Positions 45,474-55,875 of a stretch of 64,000 nucleotides of DNA are shown here, piece by piece. Within the stretch, counting starts at the first letter, position 1; each line of letters begins with the position of its first letter. Where the stretch lies: NCBI RefSeq assembly GCF_010994375.1, contig NZ_WHMA01000011.1:1-64000 (forward strand), in the 5' to 3' direction. Source of the DNA: Halomonas sp. NO4 (GTDB taxonomy: Bacteria > Pseudomonadota > Gammaproteobacteria > Pseudomonadales > Halomonadaceae). The notes under the pieces were generated by a model. The model had not been told where the DNA came from and did no database searches. It worked only from the letters and a program-made list of their open reading frames with translations. A program made the translations under genes and the position numbers.

Positions 45474-46439
45474 ATGCACGTCTTTGCCAACCCGGTCGGT
45501 GCCGGATCCCTCTGGTTCGACAACCTCGCCACCGCCGACGGAACACCCGTTGCGTATGATCCGCAGGCCAGGGCCTTTCTGCCCATGCCGCCGTTCTGCG
45601 TCAACCGGGAGGTGATCGGCTGCAACTGGATCGCGCCTGAGCAGGGGGCGTTCTGTCGCTCCTGCGCCATGACGGCGCTGGCGCCGGATACCTCCATCCC
45701 CAATGCCATGCCCAACTGGGCCCAGACCGAGGCCGCCAAGCGCTGGGTGCTCGACAATTTGGGTCGCTGGCACTGGTTCCGGCCCGAGGACCCCGGCACG
45801 CGTCCCGTGTTTCACATGCTGGCCGAGGGCCCGACGCCTGTGCCCATGGGCCATGCCGGGGGCGTGGTGACGATCAGCGTAGCCGAGGCAGATCCGGTCC
45901 TGAGCACCACCCGTCGAGAAGCCCTGGAAGAGCCCTACCGCACCATGATCGGCCACATGCGCCATGAGATCGCGCATATGCTCTGGTGGCGTCTCAGCCT
46001 GCGCGAGGACTTTCTCACCGCCTTCCGGACCATGTTCGGGGATGAGCGGGTGGATTATCCCACCGCGCTCGAGCGCCATTACCATGACGGCCCGCCGCCC
46101 GGCTGGCGGGCGAGCTTCCTGACCTCCTATGCCTCGGCGCATCCTCACGAGGACTGGGCCGAGACGGCTGCCCACCTGCTCCACCTTACCGATATCAGCG
46201 ATAGCTTCGTCGCGGCAGGCCTCTCTTCGCCAGAGCTTCCGAGCTCGGGCTGGGAACCTTACATGGAACCTGACGCCGAGCGCTTGATCCATGTCGCGGC
46301 CAGCCTGGTGGCGGGGGTCAACCACGTCAACCGCTCCATGGGGCTGTCCGACCTCTATCCCTTCGTGTTGTCGGAAACCGCGCTCCGCAAGCTTGTCTTC
46401 GTGCATGGCTGGCTACGCCGAGGCGCCCAGGGGCTTTGA
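45474..46439 (+). CDS. Putative zinc metallopeptidase (Peptidase_Mx type)
   Basis: 321-residue protein with a zinc-peptidase motif H164-E-I-A-H168 (RHEIAHML) and downstream EDWAETAAHLLHL, which probably holds the third ligand. Family members usually start with a two-part zinc ribbon. Here the first CxxC pair is absent (MHVFANPVGAGSLWFDN), while C42, C50, C61 and C64 remain. The role is unknown; a cytoplasmic protease is likely as no signal peptide is seen. Its last 35 bases overlap the truncated GST frame. Confidence 0.78.
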   Translation: MHVFANPVGAGSLWFDNLATADGTPVAYDPQARAFLPMPPFCVNREVIGCNWIAPEQGAFCRSCAMTALAPDTSIPNAMPNWAQTEAAKRWVLDNLGRWHWFRPEDPGTRPVFHMLAEGPTPVPMGHAGGVVTISVAEADPVLSTTRREALEEPYRTMIGHMRHEIAHMLWWRLSLREDFLTAFRTMFGDERVDYPTALERHYHDGPPPGWRASFLTSYASAHPHEDWAETAAHLLHLTDISDSFVAAGLSSPELPSSGWEPYMEPDAERLIHVAASLVAGVNHVNRSMGLSDLYPFVLSETALRKLVFVHGWLRRGAQGL

Positions 46440-46710
46440 GCCGGCCGAGATCACCTTCTACACCAACCCGTTCTCGCGGGGCGGCATCGTCCACTGGATG
46501 CTCGAGGAGCTCAGCGTGCCCTACCGCACGGTGCTCCTCGAGTACGGCACCACCATGAAATCGCCCGATTACCTAGCCCTCAATCCCATGGGCAAGGTGC
46601 CGGCGATCCGCCACGGCAAGGTCGTGGTGACCGAGGCTGCCGCGATCTGCTCCTATCTCGCCGATGCCTTCCCCGAGGCCTACCGGATTCTCGGGCGGTT
46701 GGACGGGTAA
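46405..46710 (+). pseudogene. Truncated glutathione S-transferase
   Basis: 101-codon frame whose residues 12-90 form a GST N-terminal thioredoxin-fold domain (ITFYTNPFSRGGIVHWMLEEL, NPMGKVPAI, VTEAAAICSYLADAFPEA). The usual C-terminal helical domain of about 110 residues is missing; the frame ends LGRLDG just after the first domain. The start overlaps the metallopeptidase end. It is probably a deletion remnant, although a free thioredoxin-fold product cannot be excluded. Confidence 0.75.
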
Positions 46711-46716
46711 GCCCCC

Positions 46717-47193
46717 TCAGAGGCCGTGAAGGCGGCGGTGCAGGCCACGGATGCGTTCGGCGAGCTCCGGCACCGGTCCTTCTACCACGGCTCCCGGTAC
46801 CACGGTCTGGATCGGCAGCGGTGCCACCGGCGCCGGGCCAACGCCCATCGCCTCGAGCCAGCTCCCCAGCTGCTCCGACGAGCTGGCGTAGACGATGCGC
46901 CCCAGCCGCACCCAGCCGTGGGCCGCCGCACACATCGGGCAGTGCTCCCCAGAGGTGTAGACCGTGGCCCGCGCCCGCTCGTCGGGCGTCAGGTGCTGCG
47001 CCGCCCAGCGCGCCAGGTAGAACTCCGGATGCTGGGTGCTGTCGCCGCCGGCCACATGGTTGTGGTCCTCCGCCAGCACCTCTCCATCGCCGCTCACCAG
47101 CACCGAGCCGAAGGGCTCGTCGCCCGCCCCTAGCGCCTGCTCCGCCAGCGTCACGCAGCGCTCCAGGTGCTTCATGTCATTGGCATCGATCAT
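46717..47193 (-). CDS. Nucleoside/guanine deaminase family protein
   Basis: 158-residue cytidine-deaminase-fold enzyme from the ATG at 47193, after GGGAGAGG. The zinc motif is H55-P-E57 with C85 and C88 (HCPMC). The usual HAE is HPE here, as in some guanine-deaminase-like members. The likely substrate is a free purine or pterin base. It converges on the GST remnant with six bases between. A copy of a 36-bp repeat lies 52 bases upstream of its start. Confidence 0.82.
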   Translation of the reverse strand: MIDANDMKHLERCVTLAEQALGAGDEPFGSVLVSGDGEVLAEDHNHVAGGDSTQHPEFYLARWAAQHLTPDERARATVYTSGEHCPMCAAAHGWVRLGRIVYASSSEQLGSWLEAMGVGPAPVAPLPIQTVVPGAVVEGPVPELAERIRGLHRRLHGL

Positions 47194-47244
47194 GGCGGCC
47201 TCTCCCGTGGGTGATTGGCTTGACCCACAGCATAGAGTCGAAAG

Positions 47245-47280
47245 TCGGGCTCTGGCGATGAACCCTTTGCTGGGCTAGGC
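47245..47280. repeat. 36-bp direct repeat, copy 1
   Basis: Matches 48349-48384 at 32 of 36 positions; the shared core includes tctggcgatg and ctaggc. It lies upstream of the deaminase start. Confidence 0.85.
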
Positions 47281-47325
47281 AAGAGAGCCGATCATGTGTC
47301 GACGATTCTGGTGTCAGAGACCAGG

Positions 47326-48333
47326 TCATGGATTGCTACGGCGTGCGACCGCCAGTTCTGCAATAGGGCCCTTGAGAAGGTTCATCAGATTACCGAAATA
47401 GCCATCCGAACGGGCAGGCCGGTTGGGATCGGAGGTGATCGCGACGGCCAGGTCGAGTTCTGGGTGTGCCGCAATGATCTGGCCACCATAGCCTCGCGCC
47501 AGCACGAAGCCGCTATCGCTGATGAACCATCCGTACCCGTATCCCATCCCCGAATAGGGCGAGCGCCCCCGGGGCATGACGGAGGCGCGGATCCAGTCGG
47601 CGGGAATCACCTGTTCGCCTGCGAAGCGGCCGGTATCCCGCATCAATAGCGCCAGCGAGAGCATGGCGCGGGGCGTTACCGCCATTTCGTTGCCGCCGAG
47701 ATAGTAGCCCTGCGGGTCGTGTACCCAGGGCGGCACCTCGAACCCCATCGGCTCCCCCAGGCGCTGTCGTGCAAGCCGGAGCAGGCTCTGCCCTGAGGCC
47801 TCGGCCATGGCGGCGCCCAGCACATGGGTGGTGCCGGTTGAATAGATCATGCGGCTGCCGGGCTCGGCCACCATGGGCCTGGTCAGGGCATTGGCAACCC
47901 AGTTGGGCGATGCTACCCAGGCGCCGTAGCGCTCACCCGAGGTGCTTTCGAGGCCCGCCTGCAGCGTCACCAGGTCTTCCATCGTCATATCGTCCACGCC
48001 CTGGGTGGCATTCGGTGGCACGATCGAGGGCGAAACGTCGACCAGCCGGCTCGTGACCGACGGGATCTCGCCTTTCGCAATGCAGGTACCCAGCAGCAAG
48101 GCCACGACACTCTTCGAGCAGGACTTGATGTTCGCCAGTCCCTCCAGGCCGGGGCCTTTCGGCGCTTCGGCCACGATCACCTCGTCGCCGAGCTGAACCT
48201 GAATCGAGTGCAGCTGGTCGAGTGCAGCCAATGCCCGGTCGAGCGTGGAGGTGTGCTGTCCAAGCGCCGAAGGCACCAAGGGAACGGTAAGCCCTGCCAG
48301 GGCGAGTTGCGAGAAGGCGCGGCGGGTAATCAT
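47326..48333 (-). CDS. Serine hydrolase, beta-lactamase-like (Tat signal)
   Basis: 335-residue exported hydrolase. The N-terminus MITRRAFSQLALAGLTVPLVPSA looks like a Tat signal. The class C/DD-peptidase-like active-site motif S-C-S-K (NIKSCSKSVVALLLG) and a Tyr motif region (YSTGTTHVLG) are present. The third motif is not a clear KTG. The substrate is unknown; esterase or D-amino-peptidase activity is common in the family. It lies between the two copies of the 36-bp repeat. Confidence 0.83.
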   Translation of the reverse strand: MITRRAFSQLALAGLTVPLVPSALGQHTSTLDRALAALDQLHSIQVQLGDEVIVAEAPKGPGLEGLANIKSCSKSVVALLLGTCIAKGEIPSVTSRLVDVSPSIVPPNATQGVDDMTMEDLVTLQAGLESTSGERYGAWVASPNWVANALTRPMVAEPGSRMIYSTGTTHVLGAAMAEASGQSLLRLARQRLGEPMGFEVPPWVHDPQGYYLGGNEMAVTPRAMLSLALLMRDTGRFAGEQVIPADWIRASVMPRGRSPYSGMGYGYGWFISDSGFVLARGYGGQIIAAHPELDLAVAITSDPNRPARSDGYFGNLMNLLKGPIAELAVARRSNP

Positions 48334-48348
48334 GGGGCGCTGTACCTG

Positions 48349-48384
48349 TCGGGTTCTGGCGATGGACCCTTCGCTGGACTAGGC
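48349..48384. repeat. 36-bp direct repeat, copy 2
   Basis: Partner of 47245-47280, 1,104 bases away in the same orientation. It begins 16 bases upstream of the serine-hydrolase start. Confidence 0.85.
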
Positions 48385-48420
48385 TGGGTAACCAATTGTG
48401 ACTCGTGGCTGGGATCGTGA

Positions 48421-48597
48421 ATGACGATGGATGATCCCGAGTACACGGAAACGTTGGCCAGCATTCGGCACTACAGCAATACACGCTTTGCTTTGCTGAC
48501 GTTATTCGTCACGGCCACCGCCGGGCTCGTCGTAGCAGTTTTCGGTTCCGCCAGCACTTCCTCGATCCATTCCCGCCAGGTCTCGGTCAGCCGTTGA
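48421..48597 (+). CDS. Small membrane ORF, probably truncated
   Basis: 58 codons, MTMDDPEYTETLASIRHYSN and onward, with one hydrophobic segment (about 24-42, FALLTLFVTATAGLVVAVFG). The N-terminal DETL-HYSN-RFA pattern looks like the start of a larger membrane protein whose remainder is gone. No strong ribosome site is seen. It may be a pseudogene fragment or a short membrane protein. Confidence 0.45.
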   Translation: MTMDDPEYTETLASIRHYSNTRFALLTLFVTATAGLVVAVFGSASTSSIHSRQVSVSR

Positions 48598-48643
48598 CCG
48601 AGCCGTTGCATTCACCGGTCCGGCATGACCGGCGGAGGCTCTC

Positions 48644-48760
48644 ATGGCATTCACTCTGCACCTCTACGCGTCCTCCCTGGCCCTGGGGCTCGGCGGACTG
48701 ATCCTGTCGATGCGCAAGGGAACGAAACCGCACCGGCTGCTGGGTCGCGCTTCAACTGGG
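48644..48760 (+). pseudogene. N-terminal stub of a DUF2306-like membrane protein
   Basis: After a GGAGG site, ATG at 48644 encodes about 37 residues (MAFTLHLYASSLALGLGGLI, then MRKGTKPHRLLGRA) that resemble the first helix and loop of DUF2306-type membrane proteins. Beyond RLLGRA the similarity stops, and the open frame (to 48958) runs antisense into the next gene. It is best read as a truncated remnant. Confidence 0.55.
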
Positions 48761-48804
48761 CCTGTGGTGAGCGCGGCCATTCCGCCGGCGGCGTCGGGGC
48801 GGGC

Positions 48805-49356
48805 TCACGCCCGCCACTTGATGTTGCAGCCCATGGAGGGTTTCTGGGTGTCGCTCGGCGCCTTGCCGGCGAGCACCGCATCGACGGCGGCGCGCAGGTC
48901 GGCTCCGGTCACCGGCGTTGGCTTACTGGGGCGGCTGTCGTCGAACTGGCCTCGGTAGGCGAGCCGGTGGTCGTGGTCGAAGAGGAAGAAGTCCGGCGTG
49001 CAGGCGGCGTCGAAGGCGCGGGCGACGTCCTGGGTCTCGTCCACCAGGTAGGGGAAGGTGTAGCCGCGCCGCTCGATCTCCTCGCGCATCTTCTCGGGGC
49101 TGTCGTCCGGGTGGCTGGCGTAGTCGTTGCTGTTGATGCCCACCACGGCGAGCCCCTTGGCTTGGTACTCCCGGGCGAAGTCGGCCAGGGTGTCGGCGAT
49201 GTGCTTGACGAAGGGGCAGTGGTTGCACATGAACACCACCAGCAGCGGCTGGTCGGCGAAGTCGTCGCTGTTCACTTCCTGGCCCTCGGGGTCTTGCAGG
49301 CGAAAGGCGGGCAGGGGGCTGCCGAGGTCGACCATCTGGGACGGTGTCAAGGACAT
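48805..49356 (-). CDS. Thioredoxin-like / AhpC-TSA family protein
   Basis: 183-residue cytoplasmic protein with a peroxiredoxin-like fold. The active-site motif is C44-N-H-C47-P-F (LLVVFMCNHCPFVKH), and GINSNDYASHPDDSP follows. The close spacing of two cysteines suggests a thiol-disulphide reductase rather than a classic peroxidase. It starts after a strong GAGGAGGT site. Confidence 0.87.
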   Translation of the reverse strand: MSLTPSQMVDLGSPLPAFRLQDPEGQEVNSDDFADQPLLVVFMCNHCPFVKHIADTLADFAREYQAKGLAVVGINSNDYASHPDDSPEKMREEIERRGYTFPYLVDETQDVARAFDAACTPDFFLFDHDHRLAYRGQFDDSRPSKPTPVTGADLRAAVDAVLAGKAPSDTQKPSMGCNIKWRA

Positions 49357-49427
49357 GGGGTACCTCCTCGATTGCGTGGCTCTGCGTTCAGCGTAACAGA
49401 CGCCACCGGGGCAGGCGGCGGCGCTGC

Positions 49428-50819
49428 TCAGTCGCTGCCCGTCGGCGCCTCCCCGAGCGGTGGCAGCGCCAGTATTTCGCGCCGCAGCTCGGCCATGCGG
49501 CCGGCCAGCGTCCGGTCCCAGTCGGCCAGGGCGTCGCTCGCCTCCGTCGAGAGGGCGGCGGCGGCCGGGGCCGCGCGAAAGTCCGCCAGCAGGCCGCGTT
49601 GGCTGGCGAGGTCCTGGAAATCGCCGAGCAGCGTCTGGCGGGCGGGCAGGCGGTCGAGCAGCTCGCGGTGCCGGTCGGGGGCCAGTTCGCCCAGGTAGCG
49701 AACGCGCTTGACCGTCTTGCGCAGCGCGTGGATCGCCTCGTCGGGAGCGTCGTCATCCAGCGCTCGCCACTGGGTATCGTGCCGGGCCATGCGCTCGCCG
49801 AGCACCTGCTCGATGGCCTCGGGCTCCAGGCTTTTGAGCAGGTTGCGCAGCGGCTTGGCGTCGAGCGCGTCGCGCCAGCGCTGCAGCTCCTTCTGGTAAC
49901 GGCGGCTGGCCAGGCGCTGGCACAGCGCGCGGTGTTCGGCCTCGGCCTGATCGTGCAGCCAGGCGGCCACGGCCGGCGCGATGGGGCCCCGCTCGCCCTC
50001 GGGGCGGGTCGCCAGGCCCATCAGGAAGACATCCAGGTCGCGCAGGCGGCTGGTGGCGCGGGCGCTGCGTGTCACGCCCTTGAGGGCCTTCTTGACCTTG
50101 GGCTTGGGCGTGATGGCGAGCAGCGACTCGGCGATGGCCCGGCTGCGCCGCAGGTTGACCCGGTACTGGTGGAGGAACTCGGGGTCCCAGCCCGCCTTCA
50201 CGCCCGGCTCCAGGTCGCGGACCCGCTGGTAGTGGTGGAGGAGTCGGGTTCGGATGCGCTCGGGCAGGGGAAGCCCGTCCAGGTCCGGCGCCTTGGGAGC
50301 GCTGCGCTTGAACAGCGCATGGCTGACCTCCGTCGGTTCGAGGCTGGCCGCGAGGGTGGCGCACCGCTTGTCGAGCTCCGCCCAGCGCGCGACGGGCAGG
50401 GCGAGGTGCAGCGCGCCGCCGGTGGACAGCCGCTCGGGCGGCGGGTCGGCGAGCCACTGGGCCAGTGTCAGCAGGGCCGGGTTGTGGCCGATGAGGGCGA
50501 GGGTGTCGTCGTCCGGGGCGCTCTCCCGAAGCCAGCGGCGCAACTGGCGGGCGTCGAAGACATAGAGGTCGTCGGCGTGGTGGGCGCGCTTGGTCAGGTC
50601 CTGGGCCGGCAGCGCCACGGCCAGGCCGAGCAGGGTCTGGCGGGCGCGGGTGGCGCTGCTCAGGTGAAGCGCCCCGTCGAAGGCGCCGAGCCGCTCGAGC
50701 GGGTGCGCCATGGCGGCGAGCTGACGATGGCCCCGCGGACGCAGCGGGCGTTCGTGGTCCGGCTGATCGCCCTCGGCTTGGCGCGCCTTGGCATGGCGAA
50801 TCAGGTACAGGTGTTTCAT
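49428..50819 (-). CDS. SixA-type histidine phosphatase fused to CHAD domain
   Basis: 463-residue two-domain protein from the ATG at 50819 (MKHLYLIRHAK), after GGAGGG. Residues 1-160 are a SixA-type phosphohistidine phosphatase with RHA (H9) and the second His in LALIGHNPAL. Residues 195-455 are a CHAD domain, rich in Arg, Lys and His helices (HQYRVNLRRSRAI, HALRKTVKRVRYL), which binds polyphosphate in characterised members. The fusion suggests a phosphatase that acts on or near polyphosphate, or is regulated by it. No ppk gene is in the window. Confidence 0.87.
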   Translation of the reverse strand: MKHLYLIRHAKARQAEGDQPDHERPLRPRGHRQLAAMAHPLERLGAFDGALHLSSATRARQTLLGLAVALPAQDLTKRAHHADDLYVFDARQLRRWLRESAPDDDTLALIGHNPALLTLAQWLADPPPERLSTGGALHLALPVARWAELDKRCATLAASLEPTEVSHALFKRSAPKAPDLDGLPLPERIRTRLLHHYQRVRDLEPGVKAGWDPEFLHQYRVNLRRSRAIAESLLAITPKPKVKKALKGVTRSARATSRLRDLDVFLMGLATRPEGERGPIAPAVAAWLHDQAEAEHRALCQRLASRRYQKELQRWRDALDAKPLRNLLKSLEPEAIEQVLGERMARHDTQWRALDDDAPDEAIHALRKTVKRVRYLGELAPDRHRELLDRLPARQTLLGDFQDLASQRGLLADFRAAPAAAALSTEASDALADWDRTLAGRMAELRREILALPPLGEAPTGSD

Positions 50820-50928
50820 GGCGTACCCTCCGAATCCTCTATCCACTCCTCACACTATCGTGGCAACGGCAAGGTGTCGCCATACGGGACGCGGTTGTCA
50901 TCGAACGGTAACCGGTCTCCGGGAGGGG

Positions 50929-52014
50929 TCAGTCGCAGAGGGTCCGGGTCGCTTCCTTGCGGCTGAGCTCGTGGCCCGACGGCAGCGTGGCCGCGGTGTC
51001 GGTGAGCCAGGCGGCGAGGTCCGCTTCGGTCTGCTCGCGCTTCGTGTAGCGGGTGAGCATGTGGTAGCCCTCGGGGTAGAAGGCGAAGCGAATGGCGTCG
51101 TCGTCCGACAGGCGATCGAGCAGGACGCAGATGGCCGCCGGGGGAATGATATCATCCTCCCCGCCGTAGAGGACCAGCGCCGGGCTGGGGAGCGCCTCGG
51201 CGGCGGCCAGGGCGGCGTCCATGGCCTGCGTCACGCCGTAGAGGGTGTCGATGCGTGCATGGCGCAGGATCAGCGGGTCTTCGGCCATGCGCGCCTTGAT
51301 CTCGGGGTCGTCGGTGGCCACGATGCCCAGGCGCTGGGTGGTGCGGGCGGAGAAGGTCATGCTGGGGAAGAGCCGCACGCCGAGCCTCAGGCCCAGCCGC
51401 TGGTACCAGGGCATGGTGTCGAAGCCCCACACCGCGGGTGAGATCAGCACGCTGCCGGCCACCGGTGGCGGGGCCTCGCCGGTCAGGCCGAGGATCGCCA
51501 CGGCGGCGCCCAGGCTCTTGCCGATCAGGTAGAGCGGCGTCTCGGGATAGCGCTCGCGCAGCAGCTCGGCGACCAGGGTCACGTCTTCGGCCAGGCGCGC
51601 ATGGCCCGGCCAGATGCCGCGCTGGTCGGTGGTGCCGAAACCGCGCTGGTCGTGGGCGTAGAGGGTGATGTCTTCCTGGGTCAGGGCCTCGGCGAGCACG
51701 GTGAAGCTGCCGCTGTGGTCGTTGAAGCCGTGGACGCCGAGCACGATCGCCCGGCGTTCGCCCTTGGCAGGCCAGTGGCGCAGCGGGAGCCGGTAGCCGT
51801 CGTCGGCGATCACCGTATCGCTGTCCAGCCGCGGTGCCTCGGCGCCGGGGCCCGATTCCTGGAATTGCGGGGTGGCGCAGGCGGTGAGCTGGGTGACAAG
51901 CAGGGTGGCGAGGAGAGCGGCGAGCAGCAGTGCCAAGGCGGCGAGCCCGCTCGCGCGTCGGGCGCGAAACCGCGGCCCGCGGCCCGACGCCTCACTGCTG
52001 CGGCGGAGCGTCAT
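50929..52014 (-). CDS. Lysophospholipase-like alpha/beta hydrolase, lipoprotein
   Basis: About 361 residues. The N-terminus has an Arg-rich stretch, a hydrophobic segment and TQLTACA, a lipobox-like site, so it is probably a membrane lipoprotein. The fold has HGFNDHSGSF, the nucleophile elbow GKSLG in place of GHSMG, and a late His in PEGYHML. It resembles monoacylglycerol lipase/lysophospholipase. The start is uncertain among ATGs at 52053, 52029 and 52014; all overlap the end of dciA. Confidence 0.82.
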   Translation of the reverse strand: MTLRRSSEASGRGPRFRARRASGLAALALLLAALLATLLVTQLTACATPQFQESGPGAEAPRLDSDTVIADDGYRLPLRHWPAKGERRAIVLGVHGFNDHSGSFTVLAEALTQEDITLYAHDQRGFGTTDQRGIWPGHARLAEDVTLVAELLRERYPETPLYLIGKSLGAAVAILGLTGEAPPPVAGSVLISPAVWGFDTMPWYQRLGLRLGVRLFPSMTFSARTTQRLGIVATDDPEIKARMAEDPLILRHARIDTLYGVTQAMDAALAAAEALPSPALVLYGGEDDIIPPAAICVLLDRLSDDDAIRFAFYPEGYHMLTRYTKREQTEADLAAWLTDTAATLPSGHELSRKEATRTLCD

Positions 52015-52471
52015 CGCCTCGGTCAGCATGGGCCGCCAGGCGCTCGAGAGCACGCTTGAGGCGCGGATCGTCGGTACCCTCGGCGCAGGCGGTCAGTTCG
52101 TCGCCGGCGGGGCCGGAAAGCTGCCGCGCCTGACGGGGCGGCGCCTTGACGGGGCGCACCGGGCGCACCTTGAGGGTAAAGCCGGTCACCGCGGCGAACC
52201 CCGGCAGCTGGTGCAGCAGCTCCAGCAGGCGCGGCTGCTCGTAGCGCAGCCAGGTGAGCCACACGGCACGGTCGGTGATCAGGGTGAGCCGGCCGTCGCG
52301 AAAGCCCCCCACGAAGAGGTGCTCGCCCACTTCCTGGGGCAGGTGACTGCGCAGGTGGTGCTGGGCCTGCTCGATCAGGCGTGCCGTGCGCATCAGCGGC
52401 GCCAGTTCGCCCTGGCCACCCAGCAGGCGTGACATGGGCTGTGCGCGTGAACGCTTAACCTTTATACTCAT
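51992..52471 (-). CDS. dciA: DciA replicative helicase loader (DUF721)
   Basis: 159-residue DUF721 protein, DciA, the ancestral loader/interaction partner of DnaB helicase in bacteria without DnaC. The N-terminal region has the conserved LRSHLPQEVGEHLFVGGFRDGRLTL and WLTWLRYEQPRLL; the tail is disordered. It sits divergently from the leader ORF and secA, which matches the dciA-secA neighbourhood in pseudomonads. Confidence 0.87.
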   Translation of the reverse strand: MSIKVKRSRAQPMSRLLGGQGELAPLMRTARLIEQAQHHLRSHLPQEVGEHLFVGGFRDGRLTLITDRAVWLTWLRYEQPRLLELLHQLPGFAAVTGFTLKVRPVRPVKAPPRQARQLSGPAGDELTACAEGTDDPRLKRALERLAAHADRGDDAPPQQ

Positions 52472-52635
52472 GTGCTTGCTTTCTCGGGGCAGACGCTCGA
52501 TCGCGGGTTGCCGAATCCGCCGGGCGCTGGCCTGCGCCGCTGGCCGAGGCCGGCGGCAACATCTCCCGCGGCAGGGAGCCCGCTCGGCGCCCGGGACCTG
52601 CCAGAGCCTAGCACGCTGAGGAGTGCCTCGACATC

Positions 52636-52983
52636 ATGGCCACCGACGCCCTGCCACACGCCAGTTTTGCTGAACGCCCGGCCCGACGTCGGGCGGCGTC
52701 GCGTTGGTGGCTGGCTGGGCTGTTGGTGGGTTGCCTGCTGCCGGTGGGGTTGACCAGCGTCGAGGCGCCACGCCTCACCGAGCGCATTGCTCAGATCTGT
52801 ATCCTGGCGCCGGCCCTGATGCGCGTGCGCTGCCGCCGTGAGGCACGACGTCGCGCCTGGCTGCGCTGGCCCATGGCGCGCCCCGCCGATATCGCCGTGG
52901 CGGTACCGCGGATTGTGCCCGCAGTGCGCTGGGCAGCGGCCCTGGACGTGCTCACGCGTCGCGGTCCACCACGGTCTCGCTGA
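52636..52983 (+). CDS. SecM-like leader peptide candidate upstream of secA
   Basis: 115-residue ORF not assigned to a named family. ATG at 52636 follows GAGGAG at 12 bases. Residues 1-44 look like a long signal sequence: an Arg cluster at 15-23, a hydrophobic core at 24-40 ([17 protein letters not shown]), then VEA. A basic middle part follows ([16 protein letters not shown]), and the end is [19 protein letters not shown]. The last eight residues R-R-G-P-P-R-S-R align without gaps to the end of E. coli SecM, R-A-G-P-Q-R-L-T, sharing R, G, P and R; W99 lies nine residues before that block (eight in SecM). It ends 97 bases before secA. A SecA-sensing arrest peptide is the leading hypothesis, but no stalling has been shown. 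Confidence 0.6.
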   Translation: MATDALPHASFAERPARRRAASRWWLAGLLVGCLLPVGLTSVEAPRLTERIAQICILAPALMRVRCRREARRRAWLRWPMARPADIAVAVPRIVPAVRWAAALDVLTRRGPPRSR

Positions 52984-53073
52984 CACATCGCTCGCTTCGA
53001 GACCCGCCGGCAGGGCGGCTCACGGCCAGTGCCGTGATGTCTGCCGCCGGCCCGTGCCTTTTGCAGACTGTGG
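52969..53073 (+). promoter_or_regulatory. RNA structure masking the secA ribosome site
   Basis: CCACGGTCT (52969-52977, codons 112-114 of the leader) can pair with AGACTGTGG (53065-53073) over nine bases with one G.T. The second arm covers GTGGA, the likely secA ribosome site, seven bases before the start. Inside lie ggcggc/gccgcc (53014-53019 with 53043-53048) and a perfect hairpin cacggc-cagt-gccgtg (53021-53036). Confidence 0.55.
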
Positions 53074-53080
53074 ACGATTC

Positions 53081-55831
<2,751 letters not shown>

Positions 55832-55875
55832 TTGCTGCGCCGCCGTGGGTGGCACTTGAGTAAGGAGAGGACACG

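Noticed and set aside
43491-46406. 971-codon minus-strand frame
   Set aside because: It covers two unrelated plus-strand genes and a strong terminator between them, so it is a composition artefact.
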